From Actinomycetota bacterium (GTDB taxonomy: Bacteria > Actinomycetota > Actinomycetes > Actinomycetales > Microbacteriaceae): 7,336 nt of DNA. Below are positions 1 through 5,929 of this stretch, piece by piece (within the stretch, counting starts at the first letter, position 1; the number at the start of each line of letters is the position of its first letter). The DNA lies in the NCBI GenBank assembly GCA_009704705.1, contig WLDR01000067.1, forward strand, positions 1 to 7,336, read 5' to 3'. The notes beneath the pieces were generated by a model. The model saw only the letters and a program-made list of their open reading frames with translations. It did no database searches and was not told where the DNA came from. Position numbers and translations under genes: made by a program.

Positions 1-1050
1 CTCATCACGCGCGAACCTGTGGGCGTGGTAGCCGTCGTGACGCCGTGGAACTTTCCGCTCACGCTCTCGGCCTGGAAGATTGCCCCGGCGCTCGCCGTGG
101 GATGCACAGTCGTTCACAAGCCGGCCGACCTCACACCTCTCACCGCGGTGCGCATCGCCGAGCTGGCGCTCGAGGCGGGCATCCCGGCCGGTGTTCTCAA
201 CGTCTTGCCCGGTCGCGGCTCGGTTGTGGGCAAGGGCCTCGGCCTGCACCGTGCCGTCGACTCGCTCGCCTTCACCGGCTCGACCGAGGTGGGCCGTGCA
301 TACATGGAGTACGCCGCGCAGTCGAACCTCAAGCGCGTGTGGCTCGAACTTGGCGGCAAGTCGCCCAACATCATCCTGCCCGACGCCCCCGATCTGCAGA
401 CGGCGATTGAGACGGCCGCCTGGGGCATCTTCTTCAACACGGGCCAGATGTGCACCGCGCCGTCGCGCTTGATTGTGCACCGGGATGTCGCAGATGAAGT
501 CATTGCGGGCGTGCTCGCCGCAGCAAAGACTTACCAGCCGGGGGACCCATTCGACCCGAGCACGAAGATGGGCCCGCTCGCGTCGTCATCCCGGCGCGCG
601 GAGGTTCAGGCACACGTCGATGCCGCTCTCAAGGACGGCTCAAAGCTCGAACTCGGCGGCAAGTCGATCGACCTTCCGGGCGTGCTGGCCGGGGGTGCTT
701 ACTACGAACCGACGGTGTTTGTGGATGTCGCACCCGATTCGTCACTCGCGCAGAACGAGGTCTTTGGGCCCGTTCTGGCAATCACCATGGTCAAGGATGA
801 CGATGAGGCGATCCGTGTGGCAAACAATTCGGACTACGGTCTCGCTGCCGGGCTGTGGACCGCCAACGTCTCGAAGGTGCACCGCTTGTCTCGTCAGATT
901 CGTGCCGGCACCGTGTGGGTCAACTGCTACGAAGAGGGTGACCTCACTGTGCCATTCGGCGGCTTCAAGATGTCGGGTAACGGACGCGACAAGTCACGTC
1001 ACGCGATGGAGAAGTACACCGAGCTCAAGACGACGTACGTCAAGCTCTAG
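1..1050 (+). CDS. Aldehyde dehydrogenase, PuuC-like, 5'-truncated by window edge
   Basis: NAD(P)-dependent oxidation of an aldehyde to its acid, expected in the cytoplasm. The frame is open from base 1 (LITREPVGVVAVV...), so the gene begins outside the window. GTG at 19 is an internal Val codon, not a start. The fragment is 349 residues against about 490-500 for the family, so roughly 145 N-terminal residues are missing. Visible motifs, numbered from base 1: TPWNFP near residue 14, FTGSTEVGR near 91, the general-base Glu116 in LELGGK, the catalytic Cys151 in GQMC (codon 451-453), and EVFGPV in the last third. The C-terminal stretch with SGNGRDKS, HAMEK and TELKT closely resembles my recollection of E. 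coli PuuC (gamma-glutamyl-gamma-aminobutyraldehyde dehydrogenase). It converges on the permease gene across a hairpin. The family is secure; the gamma-glutamyl-aldehyde substrate is inferred from likeness and neighbours. Confidence 0.95.
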   Translation, partial: LITREPVGVVAVVTPWNFPLTLSAWKIAPALAVGCTVVHKPADLTPLTAVRIAELALEAGIPAGVLNVLPGRGSVVGKGLGLHRAVDSLAFTGSTEVGRAYMEYAAQSNLKRVWLELGGKSPNIILPDAPDLQTAIETAAWGIFFNTGQMCTAPSRLIVHRDVADEVIAGVLAAAKTYQPGDPFDPSTKMGPLASSSRRAEVQAHVDAALKDGSKLELGGKSIDLPGVLAGGAYYEPTVFVDVAPDSSLAQNEVFGPVLAITMVKDDDEAIRVANNSDYGLAAGLWTANVSKVHRLSRQIRAGTVWVNCYEEGDLTVPFGGFKMSGNGRDKSRHAMEKYTELKTTYVKL

Positions 1051-1066
1051 CCTTCCCAAAGAAGTA

Positions 1067-1097
1067 GGGGCACCCACCTTGTACAGGTGAGTGCCCC
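1067..1097. terminator. Hairpin in the ALDH/permease convergent gap
   Basis: GGGGCACCCACCT (1067-1079) pairs with AGGTGAGTGCCCC (1085-1097), 12 of 13 positions, around the 5-base loop TGTAC. It sits 17 bases after the ALDH stop and 18 bases beyond the permease stop, so it could serve both genes. No clean T-run follows on the plus strand. On the minus strand the flank reads TACTTCTTT, a weak U-tract. It is a likely but not ideal intrinsic terminator. Confidence 0.65.
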
Positions 1098-1114
1098 AGT
1101 CTCTGTGGTGTGAC

Positions 1115-2626
1115 TTAGGAAACCATGTCCTTCGTCAGCGACGCGTTCTCCTTCTTGTTGATCAGCGCGCTGATCAAACCAATGACGAAGAAGATGATCG
1201 GCAGCGTCACGAGGAACCATCCCAGCGGACTGAGCGCAAACGAGCTCTCCGGCAACGACGGGTCGACACCTTCGGCAGCCGTTCCTGCGAGCAGGTTGAA
1301 GCGTGCCGCGATCAGGTACAACGCGAGCGTCATGCCGACAGCTGCAAGTGCGGGTGCAATCTTGCCCTGCCACACATTCGCGCCCTTGTTCTTCGCGAAG
1401 TACACGATGACGGCGATGCTGACCAGGATCTCGACGACCGTGATTGCCAGAACAGCAACCGCGCTCAGCCAGTAGAACAGGTTTGCAATCGGGTCAAGGT
1501 TGAACAGAGCAAAGAGCCCGACAACGATGAAGCCGATGATCGACATCGTCCAGACGCCACCCGAAGGAGCGCCACGGCCGTTGGTCTTCGAGAGAGCTGC
1601 GGGAAGAACGCCACCACGCGACATCGCGAAGAAGTAGCGAGCTCCAGCGTTCTGGAATGCGAGCAGACCGGCGAACAGGCTCGTGATGAGGAGCACGCCC
1701 ATAACCACGGCCATCCACTCACCGACGAACTCGCTCGCGAGCGAGAACAGAACTGCCGCAGGGTCAGCCAGTGGCGTGCCCTCGATCGTCGAACGCTCGA
1801 GGACCTGGTTGACAGCCTCATTCGCACCAAGACCGGTCATCATCGCGAACGTCACGACTGCGAACAGACCCGCGATGATTCCGATTGCCCAGTACGTGGC
1901 CTTGCGAACCGTGTTCTTTGCATCCTTGGCTTCTTCACCGTAGATGGCGGTCGATTCGAATCCGATGAAGGATGCGAATGCGAATGCGAGCGCGATACCT
2001 GCGGTTCCCGTGAAGCCACCGGCGAACACGAGAGTCGGGTCGAAGCTGGCCTGGAAGTTGAGTCCTTCAGGACCACCGGTTGCGAAGATTGCAACGGCAA
2101 CGATGACCATCGACAGAACCTCAAGTGTCGTCAGAACGCCGAGGAACCTAGCCCCAACGTCGACGCGGAAGAGGGAGAACAATGTGACCAGAACCCATCC
2201 CACAACGAACCAAACGAACCACGGGATGTCAACGCCGAGGGCGCCGAACGTGAGGCTCATCATGGCGCCGAAGAAGCCGTAGATGCAGAACTGAACGGTC
2301 ATGTAGGCGAGAGCAGACACGAAGGCTGACGCGACTCCAACGTTCACGCCGAGGCCCTTGCCGATGTAGGCAAAGAACGCGCCAGCGTTGGTGACCTTGT
2401 GGCTCATGGCCGAGAATCCGACGCTGAACAACAGCAGAACGATTCCAACGAAAACGTAGGCACCGGGGACGGCGGCTCCGTTTCCAAGGACAGTTGCAAC
2501 CGGAACAACTCCGGTCATACCCGCCATGGGCGCCGAAGCGGCCACGACGAAGAAGACGATGCCGAAGACACCCAGGCGCCCCTTACTCAGGCCGCCACCC
2601 TTCTTTTTGTCGACAGTGGTTGACAT
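1115..2626 (-). CDS. APC-superfamily amino acid/amine permease
   Basis: A 503-residue integral membrane transporter, probably proton-coupled uptake of an amino acid or amine. There are about 12 long hydrophobic segments after a short Lys-rich cytoplasmic N-terminus (VDKKKGGG). APC marks are the glycine/alanine-rich first helix (near 20-45, with SAPMAGMTGVVP), the conserved FIGFES...GEEAKD segment near 220-236, and N326...R330 with AMSRGG near 335-339. I chose ATG at 2626 because GAGGAG lies 7 bases upstream. The longer frame from TTG at 2650 (8 more residues) would place that ribosome site inside the coding sequence. The gene is divergent from the decarboxylase-family gene, shares a 201-bp gap with it, and carries an operator-like palindrome near its predicted +1. 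The position and family resemble PuuP of putrescine pathways, but substrate specificity cannot be read from the sequence. Confidence 0.92.
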   Translation of the reverse strand: MSTTVDKKKGGGLSKGRLGVFGIVFFVVAASAPMAGMTGVVPVATVLGNGAAVPGAYVFVGIVLLLFSVGFSAMSHKVTNAGAFFAYIGKGLGVNVGVASAFVSALAYMTVQFCIYGFFGAMMSLTFGALGVDIPWFVWFVVGWVLVTLFSLFRVDVGARFLGVLTTLEVLSMVIVAVAIFATGGPEGLNFQASFDPTLVFAGGFTGTAGIALAFAFASFIGFESTAIYGEEAKDAKNTVRKATYWAIGIIAGLFAVVTFAMMTGLGANEAVNQVLERSTIEGTPLADPAAVLFSLASEFVGEWMAVVMGVLLITSLFAGLLAFQNAGARYFFAMSRGGVLPAALSKTNGRGAPSGGVWTMSIIGFIVVGLFALFNLDPIANLFYWLSAVAVLAITVVEILVSIAVIVYFAKNKGANVWQGKIAPALAAVGMTLALYLIAARFNLLAGTAAEGVDPSLPESSFALSPLGWFLVTLPIIFFVIGLISALINKKENASLTKDMVS

Positions 2627-2633
2627 ATCTGAT

Positions 2634-2640
2634 CTCCTCA
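2634..2640 (-). promoter_or_regulatory. Ribosome binding site of the permease (decides the start)
   Basis: The minus strand reads TGAGGAG ending 7 bases before ATG 2626. The wider leader ATGAGGAGAT-N-AGA-N-ATG recurs almost exactly before the P450 gene (7222-7228). In both, an ATG lies just 5' of GAGGAG and is in frame with the gene here, but the ribosome-site spacing argues for the downstream ATG. Confidence 0.8.
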
Positions 2641-2656
2641 TTGAGTTCAATTGTTA

Positions 2657-2676
2657 ATCGTTTGGATATAAACGAC
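2657..2676. promoter_or_regulatory. Operator-like palindrome, permease copy
   Basis: ATCGTTTGGATATAAACGAC is an imperfect dyad. The centre lies between 2666 and 2667, with arms CGTTT and AAACG perfectly paired. Its core TTTGGATA(C/T)(G/A)AA is shared with copies before the decarboxylase-family gene and the P450. It lies just downstream of the inferred -10, covering about +1 to +20 of the permease transcript, a position that suits a repressor. Confidence 0.6.
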
Positions 2677-2699
2677 ATTGCAACAATGCCAATGTGGCA
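2676..2699. repeat. Two overlapping short inverted repeats in the permease promoter
   Basis: CATTG-CAA-CAATG (2676-2688) and TGCCA-ATG-TGGCA (2687-2699) are two perfect 5-bp dyads, each with a 3-base spacer, sharing two bases. They lie across the inferred -10 and spacer of the permease promoter. They could bind a second regulator or be chance; neither motif recurs at the other promoters. Confidence 0.3.
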
Positions 2700-2712
2700 C
2701 GGTCGCCGTCAA
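2683..2712 (-). promoter_or_regulatory. Candidate permease promoter
   Basis: The minus strand has TTGACG (-35, 2707-2712) and, 18 bases on, CATTGT (-10, 2683-2688), a weak match. Support comes from comparison. The P450 promoter has the same ACTTGACG element, and the distance from it to the TATCCAAAC of the operator is 38 bases here and 40 there. Confidence 0.4.
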
Positions 2713-2735
2713 GTCACATTACAACGCGCGACAAC

Positions 2736-2756
2736 AAAATATGGAATATTTTTTTT
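2736..2756. promoter_or_regulatory. AT-rich inverted repeat plus T8 tract
   Basis: AAAATAT-GGA-ATATTTT (2736-2752) is a perfect 7-bp dyad with a 3-base spacer, running into eight Ts (2749-2756). It stands out against the GC-rich surroundings. It lies in the middle of the permease/decarboxylase-family divergent gap, upstream of both inferred promoters. It could be an A/T-tract bend, an UP-like element or a site for another DNA-binding protein. There is no GC stem, so it is not a terminator. Confidence 0.35.
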
Positions 2757-2790
2757 GGGCTTGTCGTACCGAAAAGGGCGAGCCAGCCTA

Positions 2791-2810
2791 TTTGTTTGGA
2801 TACGAATGAC
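2791..2810. promoter_or_regulatory. Operator-like palindrome, decarboxylase-family copy
   Basis: TTTGTTTGGATACGAATGAC carries the 12-base core TTTGGATACGAA (2795-2806), identical to the core before the P450. Outer arms are less symmetric than in the other two copies. It ends 3 bases before the inferred -10 of the decarboxylase-family gene, so it overlaps the -35 zone rather than +1. Confidence 0.6.
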
Positions 2811-2813
2811 CTA

Positions 2814-2819
2814 TACACT
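2814..2819 (+). promoter_or_regulatory. Candidate -10 of a leaderless transcript
   Basis: TACACT fits the actinobacterial TAnnnT -10 pattern and ends 8 bases before ATG 2828, placing the expected start of transcription at or within about two bases of the ATG. No Shine-Dalgarno sequence is visible upstream of that ATG. No good -35 is present at 17-18 bases; the operator-like palindrome occupies that position. Confidence 0.45.
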
Positions 2820-2827
2820 TTTGTCTC

Positions 2828-3643
2828 ATGAGTGAACTTAAGGGTTTCCTGGCGCCGAAGACTCCGACGGGCAAGAGCGCGATCATCCCGAACATGCCGT
2901 GGCACTACTCGGGCACGCTGCTGACGGTTGAGTATCTGACTGACCCGGCGAACGTGCGTGCGATTCTGCCACCCGAACTTGAGCTCGCCGACGAGCACCC
3001 GGGTGCGGTCGCGTTGATCTGGGCCGACTGGCAGTCATGCAGTGATGACTTCGAAGAGCTGCTTGACCCCGACCGCTCGCAGTACATGGAGACGTTTGTC
3101 GTCGTGCGTTGCAAGTACGAGGGTGTTACCTACAGCCGCTGTGTCGCCATCTGGGTGACCAAAGACTTCGCCATGGCTCGCGGCTGGTTCCAGGGCTACC
3201 CCAAGAAGCTCGGGTCAATGCATGCCACTCGCGTCTACAACCGTGGCAAAGCCGCCCCTCGCATCGAGGCTGGCGCAAAGTTCGGTGCCAGTCTGTCGGC
3301 ATATGACCACCGCCTCGCTTCGGCCAAGGTGACGCTCACCGGCCCGGTTGAGAGCAACGGATTCGTCAACGGACACAAGATGCTGCACAGTCGCTGGGTT
3401 CCCTCGATCACGCCGGGTGCCGGCAACTCGCTCGACCAGCTCATCACGATGGGTGGAGTCGACCTTGATCTCGGTCAGGCGTGGGGCGGAACTGCAGAGT
3501 TGACCCTCGACGATTCACAGTGGGATGAGCTCGGATCGCTTCTACCGGTCGACAAGATTCTCGGCGGTTACTTTCGCGAGGTCGGCACGACCTTCAACGG
3601 CGGCACGCTGGTTGCCGACCTGGGCTCGAACCCGAAAATCTAA
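2828..3643 (+). CDS. Acetoacetate decarboxylase (ADC)-family protein
   Basis: A 271-residue cytoplasmic enzyme of the ADC superfamily. These enzymes form a Schiff base between an active-site lysine and a keto substrate, for decarboxylation or, in some relatives, aldol/dehydration chemistry. The family mark GYPKKLG is at 123-129. Lys126 aligns with the catalytic Lys115 of Clostridium acetobutylicum ADC and Lys127 with Lys116. Glu88 (in YMET) aligns with Glu76. By my alignment from memory, Arg29 is replaced by Gly29 and Glu61 by about Leu63, so the substrate is probably not acetoacetate itself. The length is slightly above the roughly 245 of the clostridial enzyme. ATG 2828 is chosen because the frame's first good block starts there and a -10 lies 8 bases upstream, which points to leaderless translation. 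It is divergent from the permease and convergent with the ligase. The family is firm; the reaction is open. Confidence 0.85.
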   Translation: MSELKGFLAPKTPTGKSAIIPNMPWHYSGTLLTVEYLTDPANVRAILPPELELADEHPGAVALIWADWQSCSDDFEELLDPDRSQYMETFVVVRCKYEGVTYSRCVAIWVTKDFAMARGWFQGYPKKLGSMHATRVYNRGKAAPRIEAGAKFGASLSAYDHRLASAKVTLTGPVESNGFVNGHKMLHSRWVPSITPGAGNSLDQLITMGGVDLDLGQAWGGTAELTLDDSQWDELGSLLPVDKILGGYFREVGTTFNGGTLVADLGSNPKI

Positions 3644-3652
3644 TTCCGAAAC

Positions 3653-3692
3653 AAAGAGTGCCCCAGCCAACATGGCCGGGGCACTCTTTTTT
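3653..3692. terminator. Strong bidirectional intrinsic terminator
   Basis: AAAGAGTGCCCC (3653-3664) pairs perfectly with GGGGCACTCTTT (3678-3689). After one A/C mismatch the stem continues as GCC/GGC around the loop AACAT. A T6 run (3687-3692) ends the plus-strand form. The minus-strand form ends TTTGTTT. It begins 9 bases after the decarboxylase-family stop and lies 13 bases beyond the ligase stop, so it serves both convergent genes. Confidence 0.9.
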
Positions 3693-3705
3693 CGTCGATG
3701 TGCGA

Positions 3706-5058
3706 TCAGTACGCGGCGGCGTACTCGGTGATCTCCCACTCGGTGATGTCACGCGTTGCGGGATCCTTGACCGCTGCCTCGTAACGGGCAATCTCGTCAC
3801 GCTTGAGCACCATAAACACGTCGATGAGTTCCGACGACATCTGGTCCTTGAGTGCCGTGTTGGCCTCAAGTGCGTCGAGCGATTCGGTGAATGTCTGAGG
3901 CAGCACTGGTGCATCTTCATTGTCGTAGGCCATGCCGACAGCCTCAGGCGGGCATTCGAGCTCGTTGACGATTCCGTCGAGGCCGGCGGCGAGAATCGCA
4001 GCAATGACGAGGTACGGGTTCGCAGCGCCGTCTCCAACGCGAACCTCGAGGCGCGTTCCCTGGCCGCGCTCCGGTGGAATCCGGATCATGCACGAACGGT
4101 TGTCGTAACCCCAGTTTGAGCGGTACGGAGCGAGCGTATCCGGACCCAAACGCTTGAACGAGTTGATTGTCGGGTTGGTGAATGCAGTCAGCGCATTGGC
4201 GTGCTTGGTGATGCCGGCAATGAGCATCTTTGCCGCGGCCGAGAGGTTTCCTCGCCCGTCGTGCATCTGGTTGATTCCGTCGGCGTTCGTGACGGAGAAG
4301 TGCAGGTGGAAGCCGGAACCGCCCTCGTCGCTCCACGGCTTGCCCATGAACGTGGCGTGCTTGCCGCGTTTGGAGATGATGTCTTTGACCGCCGCCTTGA
4401 AGAAGAACGTGCGGTCAGCTGCATCGAGCGCTTCGCTGTGCCACAGGTTGATCTCGTACTGACTCGGGCTGAACTCGTGGTTACCGGCAAAGGCGCCGAT
4501 GTTGAGGCTGTCGAGCATGCGCATCAAGTGAAGAAAGTCACCATCAGGGTCGACGAGCGTGCCTGTCATGTAGACGCGGCCGGTCTGGCTGAGCGAGCGA
4601 GTGAACACGCCGTTCTCGTCTCGATTCGAGATGTAGAACTCGAGCTCGGGCCCAACAACGGGGTGCAGGCCGAGCTTCTTGTACGACTCGATGACCTTCT
4701 CCAAAACCGAGCGCGGAGACATCATGTTGGGCTTGCCGTCGGGGTTGAAGGCGTCACCGATGATGTACGCAACTCCGGGTTCCCAACCCAGCGGCGAAAT
4801 CGTGCGGGGGAGGATTTTTGTGAAGAAATCTTGAAGGCCATCGCTTGCGATGCCGTTGGCCTCGTGGAACTCGCCGCCAGTCGTTGTCGTCCACACGCCC
4901 TGGCTGAACGCGGGCCCATTGTGGGCTGCCTTGTCGAGTTGACTAACCAGGATGTCCTTCGAACGTGGAATTCCCAAGACATCTGAGAACATCACGCGCA
5001 AGACATCGATGCCGCGCTCGCCGAGGTCGTCCCGCAGCTTCGCCAAGTCGTTAACCAT
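3706..5058 (-). CDS. Glutamine synthetase-like gamma-glutamyl-amine ligase
   Basis: An ATP-dependent ligase of the GlnA superfamily, 450 residues, inferred to join glutamate to an amine (PuuA, IpuC and GlnA3/GlnA4-like role). The N-terminal beta-grasp holds FSDVLG (Asp26, equivalent to Asp50). The catalytic domain has metal ligands in GPELEF (Glu138, Glu140), NHEF (Glu195) and QYE (Glu202), then GSGFHLH (His251, His253), NPTINSFKRL near 295-304, DNRSCMIRIP near 319-328, and RLEVR...ANPYL near 336-350. The flap glutamate that takes the proton from ammonium in true GlnA (Glu327 in GYEAP) is Leu309 here (DTLAP). The adenylylation motif NLYDLP is not kept (MAYDNE at 376-381). Both argue against a housekeeping enzyme. 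ATG 5058 has AAAGGAG 5 bases upstream; a longer frame from 5094 lacks this. It is divergent from the amidotransferase gene. The amine substrate is unknown. Confidence 0.9.
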   Translation of the reverse strand: MVNDLAKLRDDLGERGIDVLRVMFSDVLGIPRSKDILVSQLDKAAHNGPAFSQGVWTTTTGGEFHEANGIASDGLQDFFTKILPRTISPLGWEPGVAYIIGDAFNPDGKPNMMSPRSVLEKVIESYKKLGLHPVVGPELEFYISNRDENGVFTRSLSQTGRVYMTGTLVDPDGDFLHLMRMLDSLNIGAFAGNHEFSPSQYEINLWHSEALDAADRTFFFKAAVKDIISKRGKHATFMGKPWSDEGGSGFHLHFSVTNADGINQMHDGRGNLSAAAKMLIAGITKHANALTAFTNPTINSFKRLGPDTLAPYRSNWGYDNRSCMIRIPPERGQGTRLEVRVGDGAANPYLVIAAILAAGLDGIVNELECPPEAVGMAYDNEDAPVLPQTFTESLDALEANTALKDQMSSELIDVFMVLKRDEIARYEAAVKDPATRDITEWEITEYAAAY

Positions 5059-5063
5059 TGCTA

Positions 5064-5070
5064 CTCCTTT
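5064..5070 (-). promoter_or_regulatory. Ribosome binding site of the ligase (decides the start)
   Basis: AAAGGAG on the minus strand lies 5 bases before ATG 5058. It selects that start over the in-frame ATG at 5094, which would add 12 residues unlike the family N-terminus. Confidence 0.8.
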
Positions 5071-5096
5071 GTGGCAAGTTTTGTTGGTGCGCACTA

Positions 5097-5114
5097 TCGT
5101 TAGGGTGCTAACGA
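5097..5114. promoter_or_regulatory. Inverted repeat TCGTTAG-N4-CTAACGA, likely operator
   Basis: A perfect 7-bp dyad with the 4-base spacer GGTG. On the minus strand it starts immediately after the inferred -10 of the ligase promoter, so it would cover +1. The sequence differs from the TTTGGATA-type sites at the other promoters, pointing to a different regulator or a diverged class of site. Confidence 0.5.
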
Positions 5115-5143
5115 ATATTACCGAGGGACAGCGCCCGCGACAA
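5115..5143 (-). promoter_or_regulatory. Candidate ligase promoter
   Basis: The minus strand has TTGTCG (-35, 5138-5143; 4 of 6 to TTGACA), a 17-base spacer, and TAATAT (-10, 5115-5120; 4 of 6 to TATAAT). It would give an untranslated leader of about 50 bases ending in AAAGGAG. The inverted repeat at 5097-5114 directly abuts the -10. Confidence 0.5.
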
Positions 5144-5151
5144 ATATTTGT
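5140..5151. promoter_or_regulatory. 12-bp perfect palindrome ACAAATATTTGT
   Basis: It lies near the midpoint of the divergent ligase/amidotransferase gap and overlaps the inferred -35 of the ligase. It may be a second regulator site acting on both genes, but an AT-rich palindrome this short can arise by chance. Confidence 0.3.
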
Positions 5152-5200
5152 TCCCTATTCTCTTGAATATCGTTTCTTTTGTCTCCATCGTCTCAATGTG

Positions 5201-5205
5201 AAGGG
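5201..5205 (+). promoter_or_regulatory. Ribosome binding site of the amidotransferase
   Basis: AAGGG followed by a 6-base spacer before ATG 5212. It supports that start over the longer frame from 5179. I found no convincing -10/-35 pair for this gene between 5120 and 5195. Confidence 0.6.
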
Positions 5206-5211
5206 TGCCCC

Positions 5212-5919
5212 ATGAAAGCACTTGTCGTGCAGCACGACCACCTGAGCCCAACGGGTCCCGTCGGTCGCCGACTCGAACACCACGGTTTTGAGATAACCGA
5301 GTTTCTCGTCGTGCCCGAGCAGAACTTCTACGAGCCCAACGTCGAAGTTGAGTTTCCGGATGAACGCGAGTACGACCTCGTCGTCTACCTCGGTGCGCCA
5401 TGGGGCGCGTGGGACGACGCGTGCATCGGCCGCTGGCTCGAGCCGGAGCTTGCGATGTGTCGCACGCGGGTAGAGGCCGGACGACCCGTGCTGGGCATCT
5501 GCTTCGGCGGCCAGTTGATGGCGCGCGCGATGGGTGGCTCGGTCGCTCGGGGCGATCATCCAGAAATCGGCTGGAAGAGCATTTGGAGCGACGATGAGTC
5601 GCTCGTCGGCAACGGCCCCTGGTTCCAGTTTCACTACGACGAGTTCACCGTTCCTCCGGGTGCCGTCGAAATCGCGCGCAACCCCATCACGTCGCAGGCG
5701 TTCACCATTGAGCGCTCGCTCGGCCTGCAATTCCACCCAGAACTTGACTCTGAAGCACTCGATGGTTGGCTCGAAACGGATGGGCGCGAACTCGTCATCG
5801 CAGACGGGCAGGACCCCGACGTCATGATGGCACAGACCAAGGCCTATGACGCTGCTGGTGAGAAGCGCACGTATGACCTCGTCGATGCATTCTTGACGCG
5901 CGTCGCGAAACTCGTCTAA
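5212..5919 (+). CDS. Class I glutamine amidotransferase-type hydrolase (GMP synthase-like domain)
   Basis: A 235-residue stand-alone GATase domain, cytoplasmic, hydrolysing a gamma-glutamyl amide bond through a Cys-His-Glu triad. The nucleophile Cys97 sits in GICFGGQ (95-101). His175 and Glu177 sit in LQFHPELD (172-179). The order (N-terminal strand KALVVQHDH, oxyanion segment LGAPWGAWDD near 60-69, Cys elbow, FHPE) matches the GMP-synthase-like group. PuuD belongs to a different gamma-glutamyl-hydrolase group of the same superfamily. No synthetase domain is fused. The gene is divergent from the gamma-glutamyl-amine ligase across 153 bp, so I infer that it removes the glutamate cap at the end of the pathway, as PuuD and IpuF do. 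It could instead be a general amidotransferase subunit, but no partner gene is in view. It converges on the P450 across a terminator. Confidence 0.88.
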   Translation: MKALVVQHDHLSPTGPVGRRLEHHGFEITEFLVVPEQNFYEPNVEVEFPDEREYDLVVYLGAPWGAWDDACIGRWLEPELAMCRTRVEAGRPVLGICFGGQLMARAMGGSVARGDHPEIGWKSIWSDDESLVGNGPWFQFHYDEFTVPPGAVEIARNPITSQAFTIERSLGLQFHPELDSEALDGWLETDGRELVIADGQDPDVMMAQTKAYDAAGEKRTYDLVDAFLTRVAKLV

Positions 5920-5929
5920 GAGTTGAACG

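Noticed and set aside
19..21. GTG at 19 as the start of the aldehyde dehydrogenase
   Set aside because: The frame is open to base 1 with REPVG upstream, a conserved internal ALDH segment. About 145 N-terminal residues would be missing.
1091..2329. Long plus-strand open frame (412 codons) antisense to the permease
   Set aside because: Its translation is rich in Arg, Glu, Asp, Cys and His with no domain pattern. It mirrors the third-position bias of the hydrophobic permease on the other strand, which has clear APC motifs.
2736..2756. T8 tract after a dyad as an intrinsic terminator
   Set aside because: The dyad has only A/T pairs and lies between divergent promoters, where no transcript should end.
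4201..4986. 261-codon plus-strand open frame opposite the ligase
   Set aside because: The ligase frame carries all GS signature motifs. This frame has no recognisable motif and no ribosome site.
3706..5058. Housekeeping glutamine synthetase (glnA)
   Set aside because: The flap glutamate is replaced by Leu309, the NLYDLP motif is lost, and the neighbours are catabolic. A gamma-glutamyl-amine ligase fits better.
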